The notes below the pieces were generated by a model. The model was given only the letters and a program-made list of their open reading frames with translations. It did no database searches and was not told the DNA's origin. Of a stretch of DNA of 64,000 nucleotides, positions 34,881 through 43,933 are shown piece after piece. A program made the position numbers and the translations under genes. Numbering within the stretch: position 1 is the first letter of the stretch; each line of letters opens with the position of its first letter. Source of the DNA: JAUYQR01 sp963822435 (lineage in GTDB: Bacteria; Pseudomonadota; Alphaproteobacteria; Rhodobacterales; Rhodobacteraceae); NCBI GenBank assembly GCA_963822435.1, contig CAWGHN010000001.1, positions 62,001-126,000 of the forward strand, written 5' to 3'.

Positions 34881-35542
34881 TCCGCCTGGTCCTTGCCGTG
34901 CTGCTGCTTGCAGGAACGGCCGCAGCGGAAGACCAGATCGACGGCGTCGCCGCCGAGGGCGTGCTGAGCGACCTCGACTTCTTTCGCCTGGTCACCTGCG
35001 GTGCGCCGCCCGGCGGGTCGTGCAAGGGCCCGGTGCTGCGCTGGGCCAAGCCCGCGTTGCGCCTGACCATCGGGCACGGCAAGGGGTCGGCCCCGATCGG
35101 GTTCACGGCACGATTGCAGGCCGCGATCGACCCCGCCCTCGACCAGATCAACGGCGCCGGAGCCGCGATACGGGTGGAGCGCACGCCGGGGCCCTTTGCC
35201 GACATAACTGTCATTCCGACCGACCTGACCGAAGGCACTGTGATGACCGAGGTGCCCGGCTTTTCCGGCCCCGGCGTGATGGGGGTGGGCTACATGACCC
35301 TGTGGTCCGATGAGGCCGACCGGATCACCAGCGCGGTCATCCTGATTTCCACCGCCATCACTGACGAGGACTTGCCCTCGGTGATGCTGGAGGAAATCAC
35401 CCAGGCGCTGGGACCGCTTTATGATATCGAGAACCCGGCCTATGACGGGGTGTCGATCCTGTCGCAGGACTCGAACCTGACCACCACCATCGCAGGCCAG
35501 GACGCCGCGCTTTTGCGCTGGCTCTACCCGCCCCGGATATGA
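34877..35542 (+). CDS. Exported DUF2927 protein
   Basis: 221 residues with an N-terminal signal peptide (MIRLVLAVLLLAGTAAA, cleavage near AEDQ). The mature part begins SDLDFFRLVTCGAPPGG and carries VMLEEITQALGPLYD, both typical of DUF2927, a Rhodobacterales-rich family of unknown function with a minimal metalloprotease-like EExTQ helix. Overlaps mtnP and apt by four bases on each side, an unexpected position for a secreted protein. Confidence 0.8.
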   Translation: MIRLVLAVLLLAGTAAAEDQIDGVAAEGVLSDLDFFRLVTCGAPPGGSCKGPVLRWAKPALRLTIGHGKGSAPIGFTARLQAAIDPALDQINGAGAAIRVERTPGPFADITVIPTDLTEGTVMTEVPGFSGPGVMGVGYMTLWSDEADRITSAVILISTAITDEDLPSVMLEEITQALGPLYDIENPAYDGVSILSQDSNLTTTIAGQDAALLRWLYPPRI

Positions 35543-36108
35543 AAGACCGACCGATGCAGAGCGCCAAGACCGTCAAGGCCAAGACCGTAAAGGACTACAT
35601 CCGGACCATCGTGGACTTCCCCCATGAGGGTATCCTGTTTCGGGATGTGACCACCCTTTTCGCCGATCCGCGCGGGTTTCGGATGTGCGTCGACCAGTTG
35701 CTGGCCCCCTATGCCGGGATGCGGATCGACAAGGTTGCGGGGCTGGAGGCGCGGGGGTTCATCCTTGGCGGCGCCGTCGCGCACCAGCTTTCGACCGGCT
35801 TCGTGCCGATCCGCAAGAAGGGCAAGCTGCCGGGGCAGACGATTTCCCAAGCCTACACACTGGAATACGGCGAGGCGGTGGTGGAGGTGCATGACGACGC
35901 AATGGCACCGGGGGAGAAGGTGCTGCTGGTCGATGACCTTCTGGCCACCGGTGGCACGGCGGAAGCCGGTATCCGGCTGATCGAACGGTTGGGCGCCGAG
36001 GTGGTGGGTTGCGCCTTTGTCGTCGACCTGCCCGATCTGGGCGGGCGGCAAAAGCTGGAAGCGATGGGCATGTCGGTGCACGCACTGTGCGCTTTTGACG
36101 GGCTTTGA
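35539..36108 (+). CDS. apt: Adenine phosphoribosyltransferase
   Basis: Converts adenine and PRPP to AMP. 189 residues if started at the ATG 35539 that overlaps the previous stop; an ATG at 35554 gives 184 residues and is equally possible. Type I PRTase signs: DFPHEGILFRDVTTLFADP, GLEARGFILGGAVAHQL, and the PRPP loop VLLVDDLLATGGTAEAGI. It recycles the adenine released by MtnP in the same operon. A strong terminator follows. Confidence 0.96.
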   Translation: MKDRPMQSAKTVKAKTVKDYIRTIVDFPHEGILFRDVTTLFADPRGFRMCVDQLLAPYAGMRIDKVAGLEARGFILGGAVAHQLSTGFVPIRKKGKLPGQTISQAYTLEYGEAVVEVHDDAMAPGEKVLLVDDLLATGGTAEAGIRLIERLGAEVVGCAFVVDLPDLGGRQKLEAMGMSVHALCAFDGL

Positions 36109-36214
36109 ACGGGCGTTAACCGGGTGGAAAGCGAATCGGCGGTAGAACTTGCCATGTCGGGGCTACCCACCCCGGCAGACACGCTGCTTGCAACACGTGA
36201 CCCAAACCCACCCC

Positions 36215-36246
36215 ACCCCGTCGGGCACCCACCCGGCGGGGTTTTT
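36215..36246 (+). terminator. Intrinsic terminator after apt
   Basis: Ten-pair stem CCCCGTCGGG / CCCGGCGGGG (one G-T pair) with loop CACCCA, followed by TTTTT, about 107 bases downstream of the apt stop. Confidence 0.85.
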
Positions 36247-36369
36247 CTCTGACCTTGGTCCATCTGGAAGAGCCGCGTGCCGCGGCACGTTTGTCAGGTC
36301 GCTGGCGCGGGCCAGAGGCCCGCCTGGCTCCGCCGCCTCCGGCGGAAGTGCTTTTGAAACGTGGAAGGG

Positions 36370-37782
36370 TCAGAAGGCCAGCACCGCGCCGGGGTTCATG
36401 ATGCCAAGGGGATCGAGCGCCTGCTTGATCGCCCGCATCGCGGCGAGTTTGCCGGGGTCTGCATAGCGGACAAGATCGGCGGTCTTGAGCCGGCCTACGC
36501 CGTGTTCGGCGGCGACCGAACCGCCCATGTCATGCACAATGTCGTGGATGCAGGCCTTCACCGCGTCACGCTGGGGATCGTGTTCGGCGCGGCTGCGGCC
36601 CTTTTCCGGGAACACGTTGTAATGAAGGTTGCCATCGCCAAGGTGGCCAAAGCAGTTGATGCGGAACCGGTCGATCCGGGCCAGCGCTGCGGGCGCGGCG
36701 CGGATGAAATCGGGAACGGCGGACAAGGGCAACGAGATGTCGTGGCTGGAGACGGCACCGATCCGGCGGTTCGCCTCGGGGATCGCTTCGCGCAGGTGCC
36801 AAAGGGCGGCAGCCTGCGCATCCGAGGTGGCGATAACGCCGTCGCTTACCAGACCTGCATCCGACGCCTCGTCGTAAAGCGCGGCCATCGTGGGCTCGGC
36901 TTCCATCCCGGCGGCGAGGCCCAGTTCGATCAGGACCAGCCATTCCGGCACCGGATCGAAGGGCGCGCGCAGGTCAGGCAGCGTTTCGGCCAGAAACTCA
37001 AAGCCGGTGCGGTGCATCAGTTCGAACCCGGAGACCATGCCCGGCACACGGGAGGAAGCGAGTGACAGGAGGCGCAGGGCCGCATCGGGGGACGGCACCG
37101 CCAGCATCGCCACCACGCGGGATGCCGGGATCGGGAACAGGCGCAGGCTGGCGGCGGTGATCACGCCAAGCGTGCCTTCGGAGCCGATCATCAGGTGGCG
37201 CAGGTCGTAACCCGCGTTGTCCTTGCGCAGACGTGTCAGCCCGTTCCAGACGCTGCCATCCGGAAGCACCACCTCAAGGCCAAGGCAGAGGTCGCGCGCG
37301 TTGCCGTAGCGCAGCACATGCACGCCGCCGGCATTGGTGGCAAGGTTGCCGCCGATCCGCGCGCTGCCTTCGGAGGCGAGCGTCAGCGGGAAAAGCCGGC
37401 CCAGTGTCGCGGCCTCGGCCTGCACGTCGGCAAGGATCATCCCGGCCTCGACCACCAGCGCATTCTCTTCGGCCCAGGCGCCGCGCAAGGCGGTCATCCG
37501 TTCCAGCGACAGAAGAAGCGGCGCGGGACCGTCCGTCATCACCTGGCCGCCAACGAGGCCGGTGCCGCCCCCCCAGGGCACGATCCCGACCTTTGCCTCG
37601 CCACAGGCGCGGACGATGGTCGCAACCTCGGCAGTGCTGCGCGGTTTGGCAACGGTTCCAGCGATGCCGTGCCAGCGGCCGCGCGGTTCGGTCAGATGCG
37701 CCGCGTCGGGCGTGGCAAGCGTGCCTTCGGGCAAGCGCGCGGCAAGGCTGGCGACAAAGCCGGGATCGCAGGGGTTCAGCAT
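36370..37782 (-). CDS. FAD-binding oxidoreductase, GlcD / D-2-hydroxyglutarate dehydrogenase-like
   Basis: 470 residues starting MLNPCDPGFVASLAARLPEG (ATG at 37782). FAD_binding_4 domain with VPWGGGTGLVGGQVMTD and ARIGGNLATNAGGVHVLRYG; C-terminal domain with CFGHLGDGNLHYNV and GGSVAAEHGVGRLK. The GHLGDGNLHYN form and the HD segment (ISSHDISLPLS) are nearer to D-2-hydroxyglutarate dehydrogenase-type enzymes than the paralogue at 3911-5278. It probably oxidises a D-2-hydroxy acid. Not in an obvious operon; the exported MBL-fold gene is 58 bases upstream on the same strand. Confidence 0.88.
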   Translation of the reverse strand: MLNPCDPGFVASLAARLPEGTLATPDAAHLTEPRGRWHGIAGTVAKPRSTAEVATIVRACGEAKVGIVPWGGGTGLVGGQVMTDGPAPLLLSLERMTALRGAWAEENALVVEAGMILADVQAEAATLGRLFPLTLASEGSARIGGNLATNAGGVHVLRYGNARDLCLGLEVVLPDGSVWNGLTRLRKDNAGYDLRHLMIGSEGTLGVITAASLRLFPIPASRVVAMLAVPSPDAALRLLSLASSRVPGMVSGFELMHRTGFEFLAETLPDLRAPFDPVPEWLVLIELGLAAGMEAEPTMAALYDEASDAGLVSDGVIATSDAQAAALWHLREAIPEANRRIGAVSSHDISLPLSAVPDFIRAAPAALARIDRFRINCFGHLGDGNLHYNVFPEKGRSRAEHDPQRDAVKACIHDIVHDMGGSVAAEHGVGRLKTADLVRYADPGKLAAMRAIKQALDPLGIMNPGAVLAF

Positions 37783-37840
37783 GGCACGCTCCTTTACCCG
37801 TTTACGTAGACGGGGCCGGGCACACTTGCCACAGGAAATG

Positions 37841-38641
37841 CTAGTCGAGGTAGGCCGGTTCCAGCACCAGCACCGTCGGGCTGGACGGCAGGTCATCGCG
37901 GCTGAGCTCGATCTCTGGGCCACCGGTTTCGACCACGGTGAAGTCCTTGGACATCTCCATCAGGAATGTGTCCAGAGAGGCCTGCGAGAACCAGTGCATC
38001 GGAATCACCACCGAGGAACGCAGCCGGCTGACCACGCCCGCCATATCCTCAAGCCGCATGGTGTAGCCGCCGTCAACCGGCACCATGACCACATCAAGCC
38101 GCCCGATGGCCGCGTATTGTTCGGGCGAGGGGATCTGGTGGAGATGCCCGAGGTGGCCGATACAGAGGCCGCCCGCCTCGAAGATGAAGATCGAGTTGCC
38201 GTCCTTGCGCGCGCCTTCGCCGAACGGGCCGCGCGTGTCGGTGGTGACGTTGCGCACCAGCATGGAGCCGAGGTCGAGCCGGTGGTCGGCAGGGGCCGCG
38301 CCTTCGCCCCAACCCTTGAGGATGTGGGGGATACGTTCGTCGGGCGCGGCGGTCCAATGTGTGGAATGCGCGTTGTTCATCGTCACCACGTCGGGCACGA
38401 AATCGGCGGTGCCGGTGTAGCCGGTGTAATCGGTGACCGCCACGGTACCGTCATCTGTGACGATGGCAAAACTTGCGTGGTCGAGGTAGCGGATCAGGAC
38501 ACGATCCTTTGCAAGGCCATCGCCCAACGCCGCAGGGATCACGGTTTCGGGACCTTGCGCCAAGGCAATGCAATGCGAAGGAATGCGGTCCTGGGCGACT
38601 GCGGGACAGGCGGCAAGGATCAGGGTGGCGGCAAGACGCAT
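37841..38641 (-). CDS. Exported MBL-fold protein, UlaG-like, with degenerate metal motif
   Basis: 266 residues from the ATG at 38641, with a signal peptide MRLAATLILAACPAVAQ. UlaG-like beta-lactamase fold: YLDHASFAIVTDDGTVAVTDYTGYTGTADFVPDVVT. Where active relatives have HxHxDH it reads NAHSTH, so the first His and the Asp are replaced. Later metal-type positions are HLGHLH, PVDGGYTM and VIPMHW. It may bind metal differently or act without hydrolysis. Expression unit unclear; function not assigned. Confidence 0.78.
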   Translation of the reverse strand: MRLAATLILAACPAVAQDRIPSHCIALAQGPETVIPAALGDGLAKDRVLIRYLDHASFAIVTDDGTVAVTDYTGYTGTADFVPDVVTMNNAHSTHWTAAPDERIPHILKGWGEGAAPADHRLDLGSMLVRNVTTDTRGPFGEGARKDGNSIFIFEAGGLCIGHLGHLHQIPSPEQYAAIGRLDVVMVPVDGGYTMRLEDMAGVVSRLRSSVVIPMHWFSQASLDTFLMEMSKDFTVVETGGPEIELSRDDLPSSPTVLVLEPAYLD

Positions 38642-39125
38642 CGGGCACCTCCTATCGGACGAGGCGAAGGGTAACCCGGATTGCCGCCACGTCACCTGAC
38701 ACTTCGATCACGGATACGCGAGGTCAACCGCGCGCGGCGGCAAGGGCGTGCAAGGCGGCGATGGAGCGCACTGGCGTCACGGATCAGGGCTTTGGGCGCA
38801 GCGGCAAGGTCGCGGCCAAAGACCGCATTGCCGGACCGGATGCAGGTTGCGATGCGGGCGATGCCGAAGCCGGACAGAAGAATCACCCGGAACGCGGCCA
38901 TCCGCAGCCTGTTCGCTCTGGCAACATTCACAGCGTGAAGCAGGGCGACGTGGAGTGTCTTGCGATGCCCGCCGGCACGGAGCGTTTGCGTCCGATCGGA
39001 GGACGATGCACGGGCAAGCCGGGCCGGAGGATCAAAGAGCGCCCCCCTTCCCCATCGCCTCCCAAAGGGGGCGGGGAGACGCGGGGGAGCACACGGGAGA
39101 GCACACCGGGGGCAAGTGTCGGGGG
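38642..39125. other. 484-base gap without a recognised gene
   Basis: Lies between the MBL-fold gene start and the GNAT gene stop. It holds the promoter region of the MBL gene. A GC-rich stem CGCCCCC / GGGGGCG (39040-39073) with CTCTTTG on the minus side might end the cytochrome-oxidase/thrC/GNAT transcript. Two adjacent imperfect copies of GGGAGAGCACAC-like sequence lie at 39085-39106. Several open frames cross the gap on both strands, but none has a recognisable protein or ribosome-binding site. Confidence 0.4.
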
Positions 39126-39710
39126 TCAGCCCGCATCCGTGCGGCCGCGCCGGTCGCTGCGGAGGTTGGCGTAGAGGACATGGTTGCGCCAGCGCCCACT
39201 GATCTGCAGGTAACTTTGCGCCACGCCCTCATACTTGAAGCCGCATTTCTCCAGCACCCCGCGCGAGGCGGTGTTTTCCGGCAGGCAGGCCGCTTCAAGC
39301 CGGCTGATATCCATGTTGGTGAAGGCGTGGTGCGTCAGGCCCTTCAACGCCTCGCGCATGTAGCCGTGGCGCGCGAAGGGCTGGCCGATCCAGTAGCCGA
39401 AGGTGCCGGTCTGCGACGGGCCGCGGCGGATGTTGTCCAGCGTCAGTGCGCCCAGAAGCTGGTCATCTGCGCGGCGGATCAAAAGCATCGGCAGCGCGGT
39501 GCCCTGTGCCTCGGCGCGCTGCGCCCAGTAGACGCGGTTGGTGAAGGCGCGGCGGGTCAGGTGGTCATTGGCCCAGACCGGCTCCCAGGGGGCCAGGAAG
39601 GCGGCCGACACTTCGCGCAGTTCCGACCATTGCCGCCAGTCGGCGTGTTCGGGCAGGCGAAGCGTCATGCGCTCCGTCTCGACCCGGACCCTGCGCTTGA
39701 AGCCCAGCAT
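39126..39710 (-). CDS. GNAT acetyltransferase, RimJ/RimL type
   Basis: 194-residue N-acetyltransferase. Starts MLGFKRRVRVETERMTLRLP; acetyl-CoA region GYWIGQPFARHGYMREALKGL (about 118-138) with the Q/RxxGxG/A-like loop, and the ending LPENTASRGVLEKCGFKYEG, typical of RimJ-type ribosomal protein N-acetyltransferases. The start overlaps the M16 peptidase stop (TGATG). It probably acetylates protein N-termini, with ribosomal S5 the usual RimJ target; target not certain here. Confidence 0.88.
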   Translation of the reverse strand: MLGFKRRVRVETERMTLRLPEHADWRQWSELREVSAAFLAPWEPVWANDHLTRRAFTNRVYWAQRAEAQGTALPMLLIRRADDQLLGALTLDNIRRGPSQTGTFGYWIGQPFARHGYMREALKGLTHHAFTNMDISRLEAACLPENTASRGVLEKCGFKYEGVAQSYLQISGRWRNHVLYANLRSDRRGRTDAG

Positions 39711-40969
39711 CAGGCCAGCAGCCCGCGCTGGATCGCGTCGATCCCCGGCGCGTCCGCGACCGGGCCATACAGCGCCAAAGCCGCGCGGGCGCTGGTCAGC
39801 TCGCCCGCGTAGGCCCGCACATGCGCTGTGGTGACCGCGTCGATCTTGGCCACCGCCTCATCGACATCCGGCACCCGGCCCCAGATCGACAGCAGCCGCG
39901 CATTGCGTTCGGCGCGCGACGACGGGCTTTCCAGCCCCATCAACAGCCCCGCGCGCAGTTGCGCACGGCTGCGGGCCACCTCGGCCTCGGTCATGTCGTC
40001 GGCGGCGCGTTTCAACTCGTCGATCGTCAGTTGCGTGAGGTCGCCAATCTCTGCGTCAGAGGTGCCGGCGTAGATCGTGACCTGCCCGGTGTCTTCATAG
40101 GCACCCGCTTGCGCGTGGATGGTATAGCACAAGCCCCGATCCTCGCGGATTTTCTGGAACAGGCGCGAGGACATGCCGCCACCCATCGCGGTGGCATAGA
40201 CCTGCGCGGTATAGACCTTGTCGTCGCGGTAGCCGGGGGCCTCGAACGCCAGCGCGATGTGGACCTGTTCCAGATCCTTCACCTCGCGCCGCTCGCCGCC
40301 GCCAAAACGGGCCGGGGCAACCTGCGGCATTCCCACCGGCTTCAGACCGCCGAAGATCGCCGTCGCCTCGGCCACGATGCTGTCGTGATCGACACCACCG
40401 GCAGCCGACAGGATCATCTGGTCGGGGCCGTAGTGCTGGCCGACGAACGCCTCGAAATCGGCCTTCTTGAACGACGACACCCGCTCTTCCGGGCCAAGGA
40501 TGGTGCGACCAAACGGCTGATCGGGGTAGCTGACCTCGTGCAGCCAGTCGAAGATGATGTCGTCGGGCGTATCCAGCGCCTGCCCGATTTCCTGCAGGAT
40601 CACATGCCGCTCGGTCTCGATATCGGCCTTGCGGAACACCGGGTTCAGCACGATGTCGGAAATCACGTCCAGCGCGCGCGGCACGTCCGCCGACAGGCAG
40701 CGCGCGTAATACGCCGTCATCTCTCGGCTGGTGTAGGCGTTGATATAGCCGCCCACATCCTCGATTTCCTCGGCGATCTGCAGGGCGCTGCGCCGCCGCG
40801 TGCCCTTGAAGGCCATGTGCTCCAGAAAGTGCGCGATGCCGTTCTGCTGCGGGGTTTCATGCCGCCCGCCCGCGCCGACCCAGATGCCGACGGAAGCGGA
40901 TTTGAGGCCCGGCATCGCCTCGGTGACGATGCGAAACCCGTTCGGCAGGGTATGTAGGCGCAAGCTCAA
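39710..40969 (-). CDS. M16-family zinc peptidase (processing peptidase type)
   Basis: 419 residues. Inverted zinc motif HFLEH at 47-51 with a further Glu near 127 (VILQEIGQ), which is the HxxEH...E arrangement of pitrilysin and mitochondrial processing peptidase beta-type proteins. The glycine-rich loop GGGMSSRLFQKIREDRGL is also present. Start: there is no ATG at the domain start; TTG at 40969 gives (M)SLRLHTLPNGFRIV and overlaps the thrC stop (TTGA), so this start is well supported. Longer reading frames extend into thrC and are not coding. It degrades or trims peptides; periplasmic or cytoplasmic site unknown. Confidence 0.9.
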   Translation of the reverse strand: MSLRLHTLPNGFRIVTEAMPGLKSASVGIWVGAGGRHETPQQNGIAHFLEHMAFKGTRRRSALQIAEEIEDVGGYINAYTSREMTAYYARCLSADVPRALDVISDIVLNPVFRKADIETERHVILQEIGQALDTPDDIIFDWLHEVSYPDQPFGRTILGPEERVSSFKKADFEAFVGQHYGPDQMILSAAGGVDHDSIVAEATAIFGGLKPVGMPQVAPARFGGGERREVKDLEQVHIALAFEAPGYRDDKVYTAQVYATAMGGGMSSRLFQKIREDRGLCYTIHAQAGAYEDTGQVTIYAGTSDAEIGDLTQLTIDELKRAADDMTEAEVARSRAQLRAGLLMGLESPSSRAERNARLLSIWGRVPDVDEAVAKIDAVTTAHVRAYAGELTSARAALALYGPVADAPGIDAIQRGLLA

Positions 40970-42351
40970 TGGGCAATCCTTTCGCGCACCAGCGCTTCGA
41001 GTGTGGCAAGGTCGTTCGGCACGCGAGTCATCCGCTCGGGCCGGTCGAACAGGTCGGCCATATGCGGCGGCAAAGCGGGGCGCAGCCCCGTGGCACGTTC
41101 CACTGCATCGGGGAACTTTGCGGGATGGGCGGTCGCAAGCGTAATCATCGGGGTCCGGCCAAGATGATCCTCGGCGACCTTCACACCCACGGCGGAGTGC
41201 GGGCACAAGACCTCGCCCGTGGTCTTGAAGTGCCGGGCGATGGTCGCCAGCGTCTCGTCCTCCGAACACCGGCCCGAGGCGAAGGTGGCGCGCAGCATGT
41301 CAAGCGCACCCTGGCTGATATGAAAACCGCCCGCCTTCAGTTCGGCCATCAGCGCGCTGACGGCAGTCCCGTCGCGGCCATAGGCATCGAACAAGGCGCG
41401 TTCAAAGTTTGACGACACCTCGATATCCATCGACGGGCTGATCGTCGGGCGCACGCCATCGGTCAGGTAGGCACCACTGCGGATCGCACGGTCGAGGATA
41501 TCGTTCTGGTTGGTGGCAATCACCAGCTTTTCGATCGGAAGACCCATCTGCCGCGCGATGTAGCCCGCGAAGATGTCACCGAAGTTGCCTGTCGGCACGG
41601 TAAAGCTGACCGCGCGGTGCGGCGCACCCAGCGCCACGGCGGCGTAGAAATAGTAGACCACCTGCGCCAGAACGCGCGCCCAGTTGATCGAGTTCACGCC
41701 CGCCAGCCGCACCCCATCGCGGAAGGCGAAGTCGTTGAACATGTCCTTCACGCGGGCCTGCGCATCGTCAAAGCTGCCGTCGATGGCCAACGCGTGACAG
41801 TTCGCCTCCGACGCCGTGGTCATTTGCCGGCGCTGCACGTCCGACACCCGGCCATGTGGGAACAGGATGAACACATCCACATTCGCCAGCCCCCGGAACG
41901 CCTCCATCGCCGCCGATCCGGTATCGCCCGAGGTCGCGCCGACAATCGTGATCCGCTCGCCCGTCTTGGCCAGCGCCGCCTGCATCATCTGCCCGATGAG
42001 TTGCATCGCGAAGTCCTTGAACGCCAGCGTCGGGCCGTGGAACAGCTCCAAAAGGAAGTGGTTCGGCGCCAGTTGCACCATCGGCGCGCGGGCGGCGTGG
42101 TGGAAACCCTTGTAGGCGGCGTCGATCAGACCGCGAAACTCGTCCTCGGCAAAGAAGCCGCCCAGATAGGGCCGCATCACGCGAAAGGCGGTCTCCTCGT
42201 AGGACACCCCGGCCAGCGCCGTGATCTCGCCCAGCGGCATCACCGGCACCGCATCAGGGACGTAAAGCCCGCCGTCGCGGGCAAGGCCTGTCATCATCGC
42301 CTCGCCAAAGCTCAACGTCGGAGCAGCGCCGCGGGTGGATATGTATTTCAT
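40966..42351 (-). CDS. thrC: Threonine synthase
   Basis: PLP enzyme making threonine from O-phosphohomoserine. 461 residues from the ATG at 42351 (MKYISTRGAAPTLSFGEAM). PLP Lys112 in GPTLAFKDFAMQ; phosphate loop TGNFGDIFAGY and GATSGDTGSAAMEAF. Fold-type II, class 1 (long) ThrC as in proteobacteria. It is 17 bases downstream of the SURF1 gene and overlaps the M16 gene, so it is cotranscribed with at least those neighbours. Confidence 0.97.
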   Translation of the reverse strand: MKYISTRGAAPTLSFGEAMMTGLARDGGLYVPDAVPVMPLGEITALAGVSYEETAFRVMRPYLGGFFAEDEFRGLIDAAYKGFHHAARAPMVQLAPNHFLLELFHGPTLAFKDFAMQLIGQMMQAALAKTGERITIVGATSGDTGSAAMEAFRGLANVDVFILFPHGRVSDVQRRQMTTASEANCHALAIDGSFDDAQARVKDMFNDFAFRDGVRLAGVNSINWARVLAQVVYYFYAAVALGAPHRAVSFTVPTGNFGDIFAGYIARQMGLPIEKLVIATNQNDILDRAIRSGAYLTDGVRPTISPSMDIEVSSNFERALFDAYGRDGTAVSALMAELKAGGFHISQGALDMLRATFASGRCSEDETLATIARHFKTTGEVLCPHSAVGVKVAEDHLGRTPMITLATAHPAKFPDAVERATGLRPALPPHMADLFDRPERMTRVPNDLATLEALVRERIAH

Positions 42352-42368
42352 CGTTTCGCCTTTGGTGT

Positions 42369-43037
42369 TCAGACGGACCGCGCCCTGATACGCCACAGAA
42401 GATAGAGTGTCATCCCCAGCCACACCGCCGCCAGCGAAAACCAGGTCACCGCATAATTGAAATGGTCGTTGCGAAAGCCAGCGGTCGTCACCGGCTGCGG
42501 GATGATGCCGTCGCCGGTATCTTCGCGCGCGATCACCAGCACCGGCTCGGCGCCCAGAAGCGACGCGATCCCGCCAAGGTCACGGCCATACCAGATCTGG
42601 CGGTCTGCGTCATAGGGCGGGGTCGATGAATTCACGTCGTCGGGCCAGTTCAGGTTGCCCACAACCGTCGCCTCGCTTGGTGGGCGCGGGGTGGTCTTTT
42701 CCGTCTCTGGCACGAAACCACGGTCGATCAGGATGCGCCGCCCGCCCGTCTCGAAGGCAGCAATTACCAGAAACCCCGGGCCCGTCTCGCGGGTGGAGGT
42801 CAGCACATGCGCCTCTTCGCCGGTAAAGCGGCCGGTTGCGGTGACGGCACGGTAGCGATCCGCCACAGGGTCAAGCGTGGCGGGCAGCGTGATCGGCGCT
42901 TCGGCCATCCTCGCCTCGGCCCGGGCGATAATGGTTTCCTTCCACTCCAGCCGGTGCAACTGCCAGACGCCCAGCGACACAAGCACCCCGACCCCGGCCA
43001 GACCGAGGATCACCGCAAAAGCGACCGACCTGATCAT
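42369..43037 (-). CDS. SURF1-family cytochrome oxidase assembly protein
   Basis: 222 residues. Two transmembrane helices at the ends (about 4-22 and 196-215) with a soluble periplasmic domain between; conserved GVWQLHRLEWKETII after the first helix, then GRFTGEEAHVLTSTR, GFLVIAAFETGGRRILIDRGFVP and FNYAVTWFSLA. SURF1 helps insert heme a into subunit I. It follows ctaE after a terminator, which probably lets some read-through reach SURF1, thrC and the M16 gene. Confidence 0.93.
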   Translation of the reverse strand: MIRSVAFAVILGLAGVGVLVSLGVWQLHRLEWKETIIARAEARMAEAPITLPATLDPVADRYRAVTATGRFTGEEAHVLTSTRETGPGFLVIAAFETGGRRILIDRGFVPETEKTTPRPPSEATVVGNLNWPDDVNSSTPPYDADRQIWYGRDLGGIASLLGAEPVLVIAREDTGDGIIPQPVTTAGFRNDHFNYAVTWFSLAAVWLGMTLYLLWRIRARSV

Positions 43038-43053
43038 CCTATCACCCCAAATG

Positions 43054-43081
43054 AAAAGCGCAGGCCCGAAGGCCCGCGCTT
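43054..43081 (-). terminator. Terminator after ctaE
   Basis: Stem AAGCGC-x-GGCC / GGCC-x-GCGCTT with a four-base TTCG loop on the minus strand (one mismatch), followed by TTTTCAT. It is 25 bases past the ctaE stop and only 17 bases before the SURF1 start. Confidence 0.8.
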
Positions 43082-43105
43082 GTTTTCCCCGCGCCGGGCT
43101 GGATA

Positions 43106-43909
43106 TCAGCCCTGACCCCAGACATAGACCGTGGCAAACAGGAACAGCCAGACCACGTCCACGAAGTGCCAGTACCAGGCGGCGGCTTCAAAGCCGACGT
43201 GGCGTTCCGGGGTGAAATGCCCCTTCAGCGCGCGCATCAGGCAAACGAACAGGAAGATCGTCCCGATGATGACGTGAAAGCCGTGAAAGCCCGTCGCCAT
43301 GAAGAACGTGGCGCCGTAGATGTTGCCGGCAAACCCGAAGGCGGCGTGGCTGTATTCGTAAGCCTGCATCCCGGTGAACACGACGCCCAGAAGGATCGCA
43401 AGGATCAGGCCGTTGATCAGGTCCTTGCGGTTGTTTTCATGCACCAGCGCATGGTGCGCCCAGGTGGCCGCACAGCCCGACAGCAGCAGGATCAGTGTGT
43501 TCATCAGGGGCAGGTGCCACGGATCGAACGTCTCGATCCCGACCGGCGGCCACACCCCGTCAATCGCCGGGCTTTGCGGCCCCATCGGATACATACGGTG
43601 CTTGAAGAACGTCCAGAACCAGGCCGCGAAGAACATCACTTCCGACATGATGAAGAGGATAAAGCCGTAGCGAAGGCCAAGCCGCACCACCGGAGTGTGA
43701 TCGCCAACCTGGCTTTCCTGCACCACCTCGGACCACCAGGCGAACATCACGTAAAGCACGCCAGCAAGGCCGATCAGCCCAAGCCAGGGCTGCGAGCCGT
43801 GCATCCAGAGAACGGCCCCGAACAGCATCACAAAACCCGACAGCGCGCCAAGCAGCGGCCAGATCGACGGTGGCAGGACGTGGTAATCGTGGTTTTTCGC
43901 GTGGGCCAT
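43106..43909 (-). CDS. ctaE: Cytochrome c oxidase subunit III
   Basis: 267 residues with seven membrane helices, the normal subunit III layout. Signatures: FAWWSEVVQES, EVMFFAAWFWTFFKHRMYP, LLLSGCAATWAHHALV, TGFHGFHVIIGTIFL and AAWYWHFVDVVWLFLF. Part of the aa3-type oxidase; the catalytic subunit ctaD is not in the window. Ends the core ctaC-ctaB-ctaG-ctaE transcript. Confidence 0.97.
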   Translation of the reverse strand: MAHAKNHDYHVLPPSIWPLLGALSGFVMLFGAVLWMHGSQPWLGLIGLAGVLYVMFAWWSEVVQESQVGDHTPVVRLGLRYGFILFIMSEVMFFAAWFWTFFKHRMYPMGPQSPAIDGVWPPVGIETFDPWHLPLMNTLILLLSGCAATWAHHALVHENNRKDLINGLILAILLGVVFTGMQAYEYSHAAFGFAGNIYGATFFMATGFHGFHVIIGTIFLFVCLMRALKGHFTPERHVGFEAAAWYWHFVDVVWLFLFATVYVWGQG

Positions 43910-43933
43910 GGCCGGTCAGTTCCCTCGTTATGG

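Noticed and set aside
38692..38931. Small minus-strand open frame (79 codons) in the 38642-39125 gap
   Set aside because: Arg/Ala-rich translation with no known family and no ribosome-binding site; overlapping frames on the other strand are equally open.
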